A stretch of DNA of 64,000 bases from Datnioides undecimradiatus (GCA_008933995.1 WARS01000007.1:9107676-9171675); one strand, 5' to 3'; positions 1-11,119 are shown, counted from the first letter of the stretch. Made by a program: numbers and translations. Notes: generated by a model from the letters alone, not told the origin.

Positions 1-281
1 AAAGGGCCTCCTCTGGGCTGGTCCACTGCCATTTTGAACGTGTTCAGAGCGAACGGCCAGAGGGAAGAGTTAACTCACTCACACTCACACTTAACGTCAG
101 TGTTAACACTCTGGGTTTGAGCTTCACTGAATCTCTGTTGTAAAGACAGTTTTGTCACCAAATCTCAAGCCCTTGGGAGTTTCTGTACATAACTAGAGGT
201 ACAGCTCACATCTTATTTTTACAGTTTTGTTCATCATGTCTCAAAACGGTCCTTCTTTGTTTTTCCCTCTCTTTTTTCCAG

Positions 282-356
282 TGTCTGGAGAAGTTCCCGG
301 TGATCCAGCACTTCAAATTCGGCAGCCTGCTGTCCATCCAGCCAATGAAGCCTTGA
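282..356 (+). CDS. ptpa: ptpa, last coding exon (PP2A phosphatase activator, C-terminus)
   Basis: A polypyrimidine tract and CAG acceptor end at 281, followed by 24 codons and TGA at 354-356. The peptide CLEKFPVIQHFKFGSLL is the conserved C-terminus of PTPA (PPP2R4), a peptidyl-prolyl isomerase-like protein that activates the PP2A catalytic subunit. In human PTPA the same residues lie after the ...MYKAE junction, and the protein ends a few residues further on. Only this exon is inside the window; the rest of the gene lies to the left. The last seven residues (SIQPMKP) differ from mammals, which is normal for this tail. No other ptpa exon was found in 1-281. The gene converges on ier5l. Identification is secure because the match is long for such a short exon. 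Confidence 0.93.
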   Translation, partial: CLEKFPVIQHFKFGSLLSIQPMKP

Positions 357-1410
357 TGCTAATGCCGTGCGCACAATGGAAAGACCAAAATCCCAACAGT
401 TTTCCCTTCCTCTGGCATCCTCATGTGCAAATACAAGAGTAGCAAAAATCAACCACGTGTAGTTTGACACACGCATTCCCACATGTACACGCATGTGGTC
501 ATGAAAGCTTGCAGGCCATCCCCAACTTTAATGCAGAGCATGTTGTGGATGACCTTTTGTGATTTTTGGAGCATCTTTATATTTTTGTCCTTGTATTTAT
601 AGAGCTGATAGAGTTTGAAATGGCTCCTTTTTGTGGGATGGAGAGATTTGGTTTTTAGAAGTGTGATCGTTTAATGCTTGAATTTGCCTCAGAGCTTGGA
701 GCCTGGTGAGCAGAAGGCTCATTCACGCAGTGAAGTTGAGGTATTTTCCTGGTTTTGCACTTAAAGCCAAATGTTTTAGTTTTGATGCAAATGCACCAAT
801 ATTTTAATTGCCCACTTCACCCCAAAACGTAAGTCACAATAATAATTTGCTAAGAAATTGCTGTGTTTGAGTGTTTCTTCCAAAACAAAATGTCTTGACA
901 CTTAATGTCCTGCTTAGAGGGAAAAGTGATGAATTAGATTCAAAGCTTCTACAGCAGCTCATCTGAAATGGAGTTCTTTAGTTTCACCATGAAAACTCGG
1001 TTAAGAGCAAGAATCTTTATATGAAATCTAGTTTTATTTTCCCTCATACTCTGTCCCTGACCAATCGCCATCAATAGTCCATGATCCTGCCTTCTTAAGT
1101 TAAATTAATTTTTTTTTTTATTGGGTCAATAGTGGTAATAATGGATAAACCAAACCTGAATAAATTCTCGTGCTTTTGCTGTGCAGCTCTTTCCCTAAAA
1201 ATTCTCAGTTGAAGTATTTTTTTCCCTTTTTTATTTTTTTTTTTTCACCCAGATTTGAGTCCAGATTTAAATGAGTGATTTCAATTCTGCGCAAGTTTCA
1301 TCCGGCACATTTAAAAGATCTTGGCGTAGGTTTTTTTTTATTTTATTTAATAAAAGAAAAGCTATTTTTGTGTTTATAACATTGACCTTGTCAATCCTAA
1401 TTAAATAAAT
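357..1410 (+). other. ptpa: probable 3' UTR of ptpa
   Basis: There is no coding potential after the ptpa stop. Sense-strand AATAAA hexamers occur at 1159-1164, 1349-1354 and 1404-1409, so a 3' UTR of 0.8-1.1 kb is plausible. T-rich runs lie at about 1110-1125 and 1220-1245. Which polyadenylation site is used cannot be read from sequence alone. Confidence 0.5.
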
Positions 1411-3205
1411 GTCTCAGTTTTCTAGTCTTTTATCTGGTGACCCCACCACACACTTGAATTTTGTTTCTGTCTGCATCTGCGTGCTCCATTAAAGCCACTA
1501 CATGTAGTTTGACCATTTCCTATTTTGGAGCCTCCCACTGGTGGTGAGGTGGTTAAATAAGACAGTCATGCTTGCTTCTGCATATTGGCTTTAAGTTAGT
1601 GTTTGGTAGTTTGGTTGTTTCGGATTTTTTGGGTTCTCTCAGCTGCACAGACTTAATAGTCACTCACTTCAATACAATGTCACCACAAAAAAGAAGGGGT
1701 TTGTGAGATGCATCATTAGCATAATCAACACTCCAGTTGCCGTGTGAGGCTGCCTGTCCGACCTCGTTCACAAAAACTTTATCGAACATTAAGAAGACTT
1801 TAATCTATTTTGGAAATCGGCATCCAATAACCACACATTTAACAGGGTTATTATGGGATCAGAAAATCAACTTTTTTTTTAGTTGTATGGTTGTATGTAT
1901 TTTAGTTAGATTTTTTTGTCATATTTAAACACTTGATTCGAACAAAGGCATTACATTTTCAGGTTAGATGAGTCGGACTGGGCCACTCATTCATTCATAG
2001 AAAAGAGAGAATTCAGAGTAGGAGAAAATGAGCAAATGCTACAAGTTCTTTTAAATTGTGACTCTTTCATATGACAGAAGAACAAATGTGTTTGTACTGG
2101 TGCGACTTGCATAAGGCACATTGTTTTATCGAAAATAGATTTTGACTTGCTTGTGACCCAGAGATGAACCAAGCAGTGAGGCAGATGGATTCTGAAATGA
2201 GGGGAGAAAGTGTTGAATATTGCATGAGTCAGGATACTACTGCTCCATGTGAAGGAGAATTTTTCTTTTTAACAGCTGTGGTTACCAGAAGTAGGGGAAC
2301 TCCAAAACAACATGCAACAGTCCTTTTTTTTCACTTACTACAAGTCCTCATAGGGACGGAGGTGGAATTCCCCTTGCATGCAGGATGTTGGGCTGCAGTG
2401 CAGAGAGCGGGGGGATAAAACACAGCAGCACAAAGACGACTTGGAATATGAAGGCCGGTGAAGGTGTGTCCTTCAGATGACTGTCTCCCAGATGAGATGC
2501 TCTACATATGAATCAACGTAGGATCCCATGCTCCTCCCCGTTGACTCACAGAGTGGAAAAAAAAGCAACGGTGCGTTCAAGCAATCCTCGTCGACTCACA
2601 AAGTCGTGTCTTCGTGTTTAGTTGGTGGTAAATGTATCACATGAGCTGGTCCGCTGAAGGCCAGGCCTAAACTCCACTGTTTGTTCCTGTCAAGCGTCTG
2701 AACATGTTATTCTACGCTACACGTGGGCCGTTAAACCTAAATTTGTTTGGCGTGTTCTCACAAGCAAACAAGTAACAAGGTAACTAACTGTGCAGGATAC
2801 ACTGCAGCCCTTACAATCATGTATAGATTGTGATAGACAAGTTAGATGTTAACAATGTAAAATTATTGTTTGCCAGTTGTCCATTGTGTTGAAGCCAGTC
2901 ATTTCGGGGTGTCACAGAAGTTGTGTACCGCAGGGAATTTCTGCCCACGTGTTAGCAAGGAACAAGGAAATGGCTGACTGCGACTGTTGATGACGACTGC
3001 GTACATTTGATTCATGGGTGAGTGTGTATGATGGATTTGGGGGGTGCTAATCAGAGGGAGAAAAGGCTGAATTTCTTGGCCTCATTTGGAGGAATGTTTG
3101 GTATGGGACAGCTGCATCGACCCGTTCTGACATGTCTGGGCTTGAAATGTGGACTTCCATGGAGGCGGTTTCTGAAATTGGATGCAGCTGCAGACTTAAG
3201 ATGGT
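1411..3205. other. intergenic, no gene seen
   Basis: AT-rich DNA between ptpa and ier5l. Only short open frames occur, overlapping in opposite strands, with no recognisable protein. No RNA gene or clear repeat was identified. Confidence 0.6.
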
Positions 3206-3211
3206 GGATAG

Positions 3212-3315
3212 CACTGGTGGAAAGCAGCTAAGTACTCAAGTACTGTACTTAAGTACAATTTCAGGTGCTTGTATTTGACAGCTATAGTTACTTTCTGGGT
3301 TATGATTTTACATAT
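3212..3315 (+). mobile_element. truncated non-autonomous DNA transposon end (MITE-like)
   Basis: The stretch begins CACTGGTGGAAAGCAGCTAA and continues with the nested palindromic motif AAGTACTGTACTTAAGTAC, then a segment resembling TTTGACAGCTATAGTTACT. This is the terminus of a very common teleost MITE known to me from memory; the superfamily is uncertain. The opposite end is missing here. A right-end fragment of what looks like the same family is at 53030-53155. Confidence 0.65.
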
Positions 3316-3689
3316 GAAGCTTTTAAAGTTGTTCCCAACCTCTTTGGGTCTTGACCCCTTTCATGGGGCCTCCTGTCAAATGTTTCAGAAGTCTATGAGT
3401 TGCTGCAGTCCCACCAAAGGGGGATTTCTCCCTCCACCCTCTCAGATGGTTTCATTTAAAGAACTGTTCATTGGCTGAAAAAGGTAAAATGACGAGTGCT
3501 CATAAAAAAGCTGAGATAAGAGAAAACAAAACTAAATTCAAAGTTGCTTTGTATTTCAATGATTATTATTAATAACAACGACAACAACAATAATAATAAA
3601 AAAGATTTACTTCTAAACTTTTTTGCTCCATTTTAGAGTAGCAACACATACTCCACATCCAGTGTGCATTTATCCCAGTGGTTAAACTG

Positions 3690-3829
3690 TTTTTTCCAGT
3701 ACACGTTCATTGGGCCCCAACTGTACACTGGAAGTTCAGCAACTTGCTCTGGGCACTTCATCATGTGGGCAGGGACCAACAACCCTGCCATTAATGAGTG
3801 ACCCTCTACCAACCGAGCTACAGCCACGT
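3690..3829 (-). mobile_element. tRNA-derived SINE fragment
   Basis: Read on the minus strand, it begins GTGGCTGTAGCTCGGTTGG and contains an A-box-like TAGCTCGGTTGG (3809-3820) and, about 36 bases on, a degraded B box GGTTGTTGGTCC (3773-3784). It is followed by a body resembling the widespread fish SINE (segment ATGAAGTGCCCAGAGCAAG). Box order and spacing fit an internal pol III promoter. The B box has lost its consensus CGA, so the copy is probably inactive. It is not a functional tRNA, since no closing acceptor stem is visible. Confidence 0.7.
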
Positions 3830-4189
3830 TACTTATATCAGTGCAGGGTCAGCAGCAGAGCTGGTTATTTTACAATTTTACATTTCCTACATGTTTTCAC
3901 CAAAACTTTCAAACATCAGTTTGAGTCAGTACAGTCCAGTGGTTGATAAATTCAGTTGAACGATCACTGAATTCATAAAACTGTCATTTTAAGCTAATAA
4001 AAAGTCAGATGAAGGAAACAAATGAAAACATAACTATTACTTAATCATAATTTTCCTGATGAGTATGTGAGACTATGACTTTGCTTTTGTTATGATAGAC
4101 AAATAACATGCCGAAAGAAAATTTTGTACACTCTATACAAATAGAGGGGAGACAGCCTAGTTTTGAACACGTAATTGGCTCTAGTTGGT

Positions 4190-4460
4190 TATTTAATAAG
4201 GGTGTGGCCTGTTTCTTACAGTGGTAGAATGTGGGGATGGTTTGTCTTTAGCAGTATTTATTGCAAATTCTTACAATTCAAACCTGGGCAAGAGGTCTGT
4301 TTTTTTCTTTTTTATTAGGGCGTGGCCTAGTTGTTGGTGCTATGCAAATTATATGCAAAATACAACAGTCTAGCGCTGTATTATGCAAATAAGGGAGTGG
4401 CCTAAATGTAAATACAGGCATGGTCTATTTTTGCTTGAATATGCAAATAAGACTGTGTCA
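4190..4460 (+). repeat. diverged tandem repeat with octamer (ATGCAAAT) motifs
   Basis: The phrase AAGGG(T/C/A)GTGGCCT or a close variant recurs near 4197, 4317 and 4391. The 8-mer ATGCAAAT occurs exactly at 4342-4349, 4383-4390 and 4441-4448, with a near match at 4353-4360. The units are irregularly spaced and eroded, consistent with an old satellite or minisatellite. No coding frame spans it. Confidence 0.5.
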
Positions 4461-5526
4461 AAGTCGTCATGCATAAAATATAAATATGTGACCATCAGTG
4501 TTCTCTGTTTTTTATTAAATAGGGCAGTATATTGCAATAATACACAAGAAATGAGCAGCTCATTTGTGTTTTCTACTAGTTTTTCTTGCCACTCTTTATT
4601 TCCAAAAGCAAAAGAAGAGCAGGCTCCTTTTGTAAACTGCACTAAACAGTGTTGTCTTGTAGCCAAAAAACAAAAATTTTAAATGCGTGAAAACAAATGA
4701 GGAACAACTGCTACTCTGATAAGATAACTATAAAGAGCACATTTCAAAATGTGGCACAAAAGAGTCTTTTAAGAGCCCCAAAATCTTGTTTTTGTTGACT
4801 TTGGATTGATTAACACTTCGCTTGCTTCAGTGATGTACACATGTACCCCAGGACCCAATGACATCACTGTTGTATGTGCAACAAAGGACAATTCTTACTT
4901 CACCCAACCACATCCAGCAGTGGTGCTGGGTGTGGTTAAACTTTAAACTAGAGAGGGCAGCAAAACAATGCATTTCAGCCAAAGTCAGTTAAGTTCATCC
5001 TTAACAGCAAACAACCAAAATTGGACAACATTAGGAATTTTTATTACATTTCACCAACATGATGACTAACTGCCAGTCTTGGGCTGCTTTATTGATATCC
5101 TTCAACAAATCACTATTTCACTCTGCAGCCATCTGGAGATGGAAACACATGACAATGGCATCATATGGATTGTCTGATCAGCTGTGTTTATAGTACAAGT
5201 CTAGGTTATAGTCAACAATTACGTTAACACTTTTCTTGCTTACCTCTAATAGAATACTACATAATGTAGCCATAATGCAAATAGTTTCTATACAAACTAT
5301 TTCTCTAGTGGAGAATGCAGTTCCAGTAGAAAATAGCGGCAGAATTACCCAAAGAAACAAGAGGCAGTGCTAGGAATGGCAGTGCTAGTCTGGACAACCT
5401 TGATAGATTAAATCCTCTTTCTATAATCAAAACCAAATTTATCAGTAAAAATGAACAAAATACAGCGCAAGTATGACAAATAAATAGCAGAAGCCATCTT
5501 TAGGAAACAAGGAAGATGTACTTTTG

Positions 5527-5690
5527 TTTTTGTAGTTTGGCCCATGTCCTACCTGCTAACATGGAGGGGGTGGGGTTTATGGCATTAGCTGCAGTCAGCC
5601 ATGAGGGGGCGATTGACATGCTTTGGCTTGGTTTCACTATTGAGCAGCTGTCGTGTCGTCCATCTTTATTTACAATCAATGGACACCACT
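5527..5690 (+). mobile_element. interspersed fish repeat, right-end fragment
   Basis: The segment GAGCAGCTGTCGTGTCGTCC followed by CATCTTTATTTACAATCAA matches, from memory, the right end of a very common percomorph repeat whose left end reads roughly CATAGACTGTATATAAAGATGG. The sequence just upstream also fits that family's body. A two-ended copy appears at 24361-24620. The left half is absent here. Confidence 0.55.
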
Positions 5691-5912
5691 AAAGGAAACT
5701 GAATGTAGACTGAATGTGACACCAGCTATCTAATTTATTCAATCTAGAAAAATAAAACTTTAAAAAACATGAGCCTAGTTTATATCAAAGTCCTGAACTG
5801 GTTAAAGAGAGTTTTCGTTTGTGTCCACATGAGCATGGACCTGGTCTGCATCAGATACCTCTGACAAAAACCCTCCCTGACCTCCCCATCCCCCTGCTGC
5901 CCCCCCCCACAG

Positions 5913-6275
5913 ACCTCTGCGCAACCTGGCTGACCTGTACGATCTCAACTGCCACAGTCTGCCTCCCCCTGCCTGTACACCTATTCCCTACAGTCCACCC
6001 CACCACCTGCCCCTCCCTTCTGCTGTCACATGTGGCCTCTTCCCCCCTCTGCAAACCCCCCAACCAACACATCATCCCCCCCTCTCCTGACAAAGCATGC
6101 CTCCTCCCCCCCTGCTAACCTACCCATGGCTTCTCACCCCCCACCTCTCCTCTATTTGTCTACCCCTCCTCCGCCTCCCAGCACCCCCACGCACCAACAT
6201 TAGTCAGCCCCCCCACCCCACTTCACCCCCACCACCTGGTATTGTCCTTTAATGTGGACAAGGTGATCCAGAGAA
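5913..6275 (+). pseudogene. proline-rich exon-like remnant, frame-broken (speculative)
   Basis: A strong polypyrimidine tract and CACAG acceptor end at 5912, and a consensus-like donor (AA|GTGAGT) follows 6275. Frame 1 after the acceptor reads PLRNLADLYDLNCHSLPPP and stays open to a TGA at 6088. A different frame reads LSFNVDKVIQR just before the donor, and stops separate the two. The stretch is C-rich and low-complexity, so proline codons arise easily and this could be chance. I do not recognise a parent gene. No adjacent exon was found. It is offered as a possible decayed exon and not as a gene. Confidence 0.2.
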
Positions 6276-6279
6276 GTGA

Positions 6280-7480
6280 GTGATTGGTAAAATAAATGAA
6301 GACAATCTGGAAATAAGTTGACTGCAAAAGTAGAGGTTTTATTTATTTATTTATTATCTTCATGTATACATATTTACCACACCATTCACTTTGGGTAGTT
6401 TTTTAATATAAATAATGTGATTAATTTTTCTTATAACAAAACTGAATCAAAATTTTGAGGGAAAAACTTAAACACAGATATAAATGAAAACGAGAGGAAA
6501 TAAAAATCAATGGAAAACACTGATGCTGAGAAAGAAATCAAAGATTTTGATTATGTGTGCATATTTGTGAGTGAGTGTGTGTGTTTGTACATGGGTGTCA
6601 GTCTTTCCCAATCCAGATGGAGGAGCTGTGTATACACCATGAAACAAAACCATTGTCCACGCTATTTAGTCAGTATGGGAGAGGGGCTGGTGTGTTTCTG
6701 ACATCATTTCACATGTTTGTTTTGTTGAATCTTTATGTTTAAGCAAAAATTAGCTCTATCAATGCAATGGGCAGATGCTTTCTGCAAATAATCAGATATT
6801 AAATCCTGCTGCAGTCCATTTCTGCATAATTACACAATGCATTGTTCACATTGCCTCATCACTTCCATTACAAACCTGCCAACTGCAAGTTATTATGGGT
6901 AGCGGCAGCTGGAAAAAGCCTGCAGAGCTGGAGGAGCGAGCGAGCAGCAGCGATGGATGTGATGTGTTTGGGTAGAGCAATGCCTCACTCTAAGAGGCAG
7001 AAAAATGAGCCAGCCGGGAAGAGGAGGAGGACGAGAGAAAGAGGAGGAGGAGGAGAGAAGGAGGGTGTTGGGGGCTGGTGAGTGGAGAGTTTGAGGGAGG
7101 GTCAGCCTGAGGTGGCTCTGCTCTGCATACACAGCCCTGCTGATATCTTCATTCATTGATTTTAAAGAACACCACCAAGTGGCACAGAGCAGAGATAACA
7201 GGACTCAAAAGTTTTGCTAGGGGAAGAAATTCCAGGCAGAAATGAGAAGTGTAGGCTAAGTCACATGTGGTGCGCACTATGATGAGGGGGCAGAGAGGAA
7301 AATGAAGAATGAGCCTTTTTATGACATTGAGCATAAAGAGTATGACAAACCCTATTTTAGATCATTGAGATTGTCTGCAACACTGTGTACAATCAAATGC
7401 AAACTCAAACAATCAGTAATAAGTAGCTCATGTATCTCTTATTAACTTTTATGAACAATTGAAATGCATGGGCTTTATTT
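6280..7480. other. intergenic, no gene seen; purine-rich patch near 7020-7070
   Basis: No recognisable gene. A GC-richer patch at 6895-7080 has overlapping short open frames in several phases and a GA-rich run (7020-7070). That pattern explains the frames without coding. Confidence 0.5.
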
Positions 7481-7519
7481 ATATGATATGATATGATATG
7501 ATATGATATGATATGATAT
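7481..7519 (+). repeat. (ATATG)n microsatellite
   Basis: Seven to eight uninterrupted pentamer units. It sits at the left flank of the inverted-repeat element that follows. Confidence 0.95.
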
Positions 7520-7544
7520 TAACTGCAATTATTCATTAAAGACT

Positions 7545-8185
7545 TGTTAAAAGAAGAATTCTGCATTTTGGGAAAGTTATTTATTTTCTTTCTGGTGGAG
7601 AGTTATCACCACCACCCTCATATCTGTCTGTTTACTATGAGCCCACAAACAGTAGCTGGTTAGCTTAGCTTAGCACAAAGACTGGAAACAAAGAGATACA
7701 CCTAGCCTGGATCTGACCAACAGTAACAAAATATGTTTTCCTCTCATTCTCTCTGACATACTTTATGTCATTTTTATAATTTCATGAAAATGACTTGAAA
7801 ATAACATGACAGTTTGTCAAGTTACGGGTGAGTTGTGGGACTATTTCTTGGCACGTAGCAGTTGCCAGGCAACCAGCAGAGGATCCAGGAAGTTACTGGT
7901 ACCAGATAAGAAAAAGATATGATAAAGTTACCTTTTTAGTTGCATTACATGCATGTGCACATTAAGCAAATAAGATATAAGATATTCATTTTTGAACTTC
8001 AGAGGTGTTGGTAAGCAAATCTTGTAACTGTCGGACAGGAGTAGGCTAGCAATTCCCCCCTGTTTGCATTCTTTGTGCTAAGCTAAGCTAAATGGCTGCA
8101 CAGACACTAGGCTATTTGAGAGTGGTAACAGTCTTCATATTAGTAAATGTAAATGAATGTATTTCCTCCATTAAAAACTATTCAT
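7545..8185. mobile_element. long-inverted-repeat non-autonomous element (percomorph family), two-ended copy
   Basis: The left arm AGCTTAGCTTAGCACAAAG (7662-7680) has an exact 19-base reverse complement at 8071-8089, and flanking arm sequence also pairs imperfectly. The inner part reads GGGACTATTTCTTGGCACG and GTTGCCAGGCAACCAGC, matching from memory a very common percomorph repeat with long inverted arms and no coding capacity. Boundaries are approximate. A second, more decayed copy is at about 14610-15275. Confidence 0.7.
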
Positions 8186-8428
8186 TATGGTATCTTGTGT
8201 GACAGTGGTCAGTCACTGTAGGCTCATAACATTTATCTTTGGTCACAACAAATGGCTTCATAACTGCAGTCAAACACAACAGTTAAGTTTAAGGTTTTCA
8301 TTTTTTATTAAGATTATAAATTTTTAACAAATATTTTCTGGAACAGTTTTACCCGGTAATATACAATTTAGTAAGCACAAAAATACAAGAATAACAACAA
8401 AATATGTAGAGAATGGCTGAATACTCTC
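8186..8428. other. intergenic between the repeat and the ier5l 3' end
   Basis: AT-rich with no coding signal. It contains a minus-strand AATAAA (8304-8309), an alternative distal polyadenylation signal for ier5l. Confidence 0.4.
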
Positions 8429-9925
8429 TTTATTTTGGTACACATAGTGCTCATAAAGCTAATGCGTGGATTCTCAGGTTATGGCTAAATCATGAGTTTG
8501 CCTTTTTAAAACAAAAGGACTAAGATCATTCTTTTACAAAACAATGTAAAACTCACAAAACCAAGACACATTGGAATTATGAATTTGCTGTGAAGGCTTT
8601 GAGCAACAACCATGATTAAGAGAGGATGTCAAACTGCCAAAATAACCCAGATTGTTTACTATCACACCGGATGTGGAGGTGAGGTGATGACCACAGTATA
8701 GCCCAAAAACGTGATGCAGAATTTGAACAGAACACATTAAAGTGTTGGCACTCCATTAAGCGAGAATGAGCTGGTTCAGTCCATGTACCTTGAAAGTGTT
8801 TAGGGGGGGGAGTCTTGAACGTGGTGTTTCACATGACAACAAACTGCTCAGAATGTGCAAGGTCCATATTTCAAACTGGAAACGCTGTTTTTTCAAAAGG
8901 CTCCTCAGCCCGGGACAGGGGAGACATTCAGTCACTTTCACCTCATGACAATAGCTAGCAGTAGTGTGCATTGGATTTAAGGCAACGGAAGTCAATCCAT
9001 TTCATCAGTCACAAAAGTGTATTCTGTAGACATGTATCTCCCTTTCAGAAAACAGGAGAGCCTGTGCATGACATACATATATGTGTATGGCACAAACTCT
9101 TTCTTCTCCCTGCTAAAACTGTTGTCATTTAAAATGCTCTTTTAAATAACTTCTTTTTTCCTGCAAAAATAAAGTTGATTTAGATCTTGCAGGGGGAGAC
9201 CGGGTGCAGTTGCAATGCCTCTGTTTCCTCCAGTGAGAAGCAGGCGTGAGTGATGTCACCCAGTGCACACCAATGAACCACGCTCACATCTGTTATTGAT
9301 GTTTGTTAAGACAAAGGTGTGCTTTGAGGTATAATTAGCAATACTTGTGTTTATATTCTGCCTTGCCATTTTTTTTTGTTCTGAGCACGTATGGAGGCTT
9401 GCTGATGTTAGAATTGTGGTTCTAGCACATGGAGTTTTACTAAGGCTGACGCTGTGGAGTCAGTTGTAATGCATGCTGACACAATGTTCCTTGTCAGTGT
9501 TGAATGCATTGAAAATGAACATTTATAATGTTCAATAAGAAGAGGGTCATTATATTACTGGACTTTTTTGTGATAAGTTAATTAGCCTCTTTTACCAGAC
9601 CAGTTGAGACAAATTCATTCCCTAATTCGTGTGTGGTCAACTAAAAAATGTACATTTGATGAACATTTCCTGAAGGTGTAACTACGCAAAAAGTTCCTCA
9701 ATTACATTTTCCTCCTGAAATGTTGTAAATATGGAAACTCTCTCTGAGAACTGTACTGAACGGGACGGTTTCTTTGTTAACAGGAAATTTCTCCTAAGCT
9801 CAGAAAAACGTTACCAAGCAAACTGGCAGTAGAAATCAGTGCTACACTGGGTTTCGTTAACTAATACTTTGAGAGCAAACGTGTTACCACTGACCCCGGT
9901 CCCCCCTAAAATAAAGTGTATTGAT
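8429..9925 (-). other. ier5l: possible 3' UTR of ier5l
   Basis: No coding frame. On the minus strand the first AATAAA found downstream of the ier5l stop is at 8429-8434, giving a 3' UTR near 1.5 kb if used. A few ATTTA pentamers occur on the gene strand (e.g. near 9141 and 9727), as expected for immediate-early transcripts, but they are too few for strong support. Confidence 0.35.
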
Positions 9926-10807
9926 TCAAAATGCCACAATCGCCCGGGTCCATGCGCCCAGACTGGCCAGGACCTGTTTGCTACAGATCTGTTCCAAGTC
10001 CGACTGTCTGCTCAGCAGCCCTGAAAACCCCGAGCCGAAGATGGAGATCAGGTTGGAGATGTTGGAAGTGTCCGTGTAGTCCGGGTTGGAGTAGGAACAG
10101 TCCTCGCGTTTCGCCCTTTTGCGAGCTGCTGTAAAATCCGATAGTTCGTCAACGTCGGATATACAACAACCGAACTCAACCTTCCGTTTCTTGGCTGGGG
10201 ATTGCGCGCCCTGGCCGCACTGGAGCGCGTCACAGCAGCAGTCCTGGTGGAGATAGCCGTTCTCCACCGTGGTCACCACATGCGTGTCCAAGTCCAGCAC
10301 TGTGGTTTTGTTGCAGTGCGTGTTGCTGTTTGCAGGAAACTGGTCACAGTGTGACACGGGAGAAGCCTCCATGCAGCAGCTTCGGTAGTAGGAGGGCTCC
10401 GGTTCCTTGCTGTCGTCCTCGAGTGGAGAGCAGCCGGGGAGAGCGCTCGCTATCCGGGTGTGCGCCGCTGGCTGCGCCGCGTCTCGGTGGCACGCAGAGC
10501 CGCACAGACTCGCCTCTTCGCCGCAGCAAGCAGCCCGCGCCTGCTCCTCATCGTCGGCATCCTCTGCGTCCAAGTCCAGCGGGTTGAGCTCCTGGATCTC
10601 GTTGCAGACAGTCATCACTTCCTCGTACTGCTGCATCCTATAGATTTCCGCGTATTTCTCCTTGATGTAGACTTGCCTGGCGTTCCTCAGCACATAGGAG
10701 ACCAGCAGGTTTTTGTGCAGCTTGATCCCCCCTCTCTGCGTCCTGGAGTTGTGGATCTTCATTAAGGAAATGGAGATCAGGCTTTGCGCGTCCACTGCGC
10801 ATTCCAT
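9926..10807 (-). CDS. ier5l: immediate early response 5-like protein (IER5L), single exon
   Basis: The protein has 293 residues. The start was chosen at 10807 ([15 protein letters not shown]), because IER5L proteins begin MECA(L/V)DAQ; the frame is open 11 codons further upstream. The N-terminal IER domain (about residues 1-60) contains [20 protein letters not shown]. Further on are an acidic stretch (about 76-90), the IER5L signature [19 protein letters not shown] (about 168-186), a basic SV40-like nuclear signal AKKRKVE (205-211), a second basic patch ARKRAKRE (228-235), [15 protein letters not shown] (249-263) and the terminal [14 protein letters not shown]. Mammalian IER5L is about 400 residues because of long Q/H/P/A tracts that are absent here. 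Intronless structure is normal for the family. IER proteins are nuclear, growth- and stress-induced, and reported to bind PP2A and modulate its substrates. The call over IER2 and IER5 rests on the central and C-terminal signatures. Several antisense open frames over this gene are shadows. Confidence 0.95.
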   Translation of the reverse strand: MECAVDAQSLISISLMKIHNSRTQRGGIKLHKNLLVSYVLRNARQVYIKEKYAEIYRMQQYEEVMTVCNEIQELNPLDLDAEDADDEEQARAACCGEEASLCGSACHRDAAQPAAHTRIASALPGCSPLEDDSKEPEPSYYRSCCMEASPVSHCDQFPANSNTHCNKTTVLDLDTHVVTTVENGYLHQDCCCDALQCGQGAQSPAKKRKVEFGCCISDVDELSDFTAARKRAKREDCSYSNPDYTDTSNISNLISIFGSGFSGLLSRQSDLEQICSKQVLASLGAWTRAIVAF

Positions 10808-10999
10808 GGTGTTGATCATTATGATGTTCCCCCTGTCCACCTCCTCTGTAGGAGAGGAAAACCGACTCTCAGCTATCTCGATGGGGATCGTTTTGTTCGA
10901 GGAGAAAGGTTTAAGTCAGCTCTGTGGAGAAACATTGGACACAATGATCCGCCTCCCACTGAAAGCCAGCAATCATTTGCAGATGGCCTGAAACCAGAA

Positions 11000-11110
11000 G
11001 ATATATAGTCAAGACAGGGGGTCCGCCCTCTTCTGTGCAAGCCAATCAGCTGGCTGGGATCTCTTGAATGACACACTGGCGCACTCGAAATATGTCGTTG
11101 TCAGCCAATC
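11000..11110 (-). promoter_or_regulatory. ier5l: ier5l core promoter: TATA box and two CCAAT elements
   Basis: On the gene strand a TATATAT box lies at 11001-11007, about 195 bases before the start codon, giving a 5' UTR near 160 bases. CCAAT boxes, in reverse orientation to the gene, lie at 11042-11046 and 11105-11109. A TATA-plus-CCAAT architecture close to an intronless gene fits an inducible immediate-early promoter. I did not find a clean CArG box or heat-shock element within 200 bases. Confidence 0.6.
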
Positions 11111-11119
11111 AACGTCAGG

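Noticed and set aside
1-226. Considered as the penultimate ptpa exon
   Set aside because: The expected peptide before CLEKFPV (ending ...MYKAE) is not encoded here in any frame, and no donor was found.
3690-3829. Considered as a tRNA gene because of A and B box-like motifs
   Set aside because: No acceptor-stem pairing, degraded B box, and a SINE body follows.
10330-10765. Several plus-strand open frames of 78-101 codons over ier5l
   Set aside because: They are antisense shadows of the GC-rich ier5l coding sequence and encode no recognisable domain.
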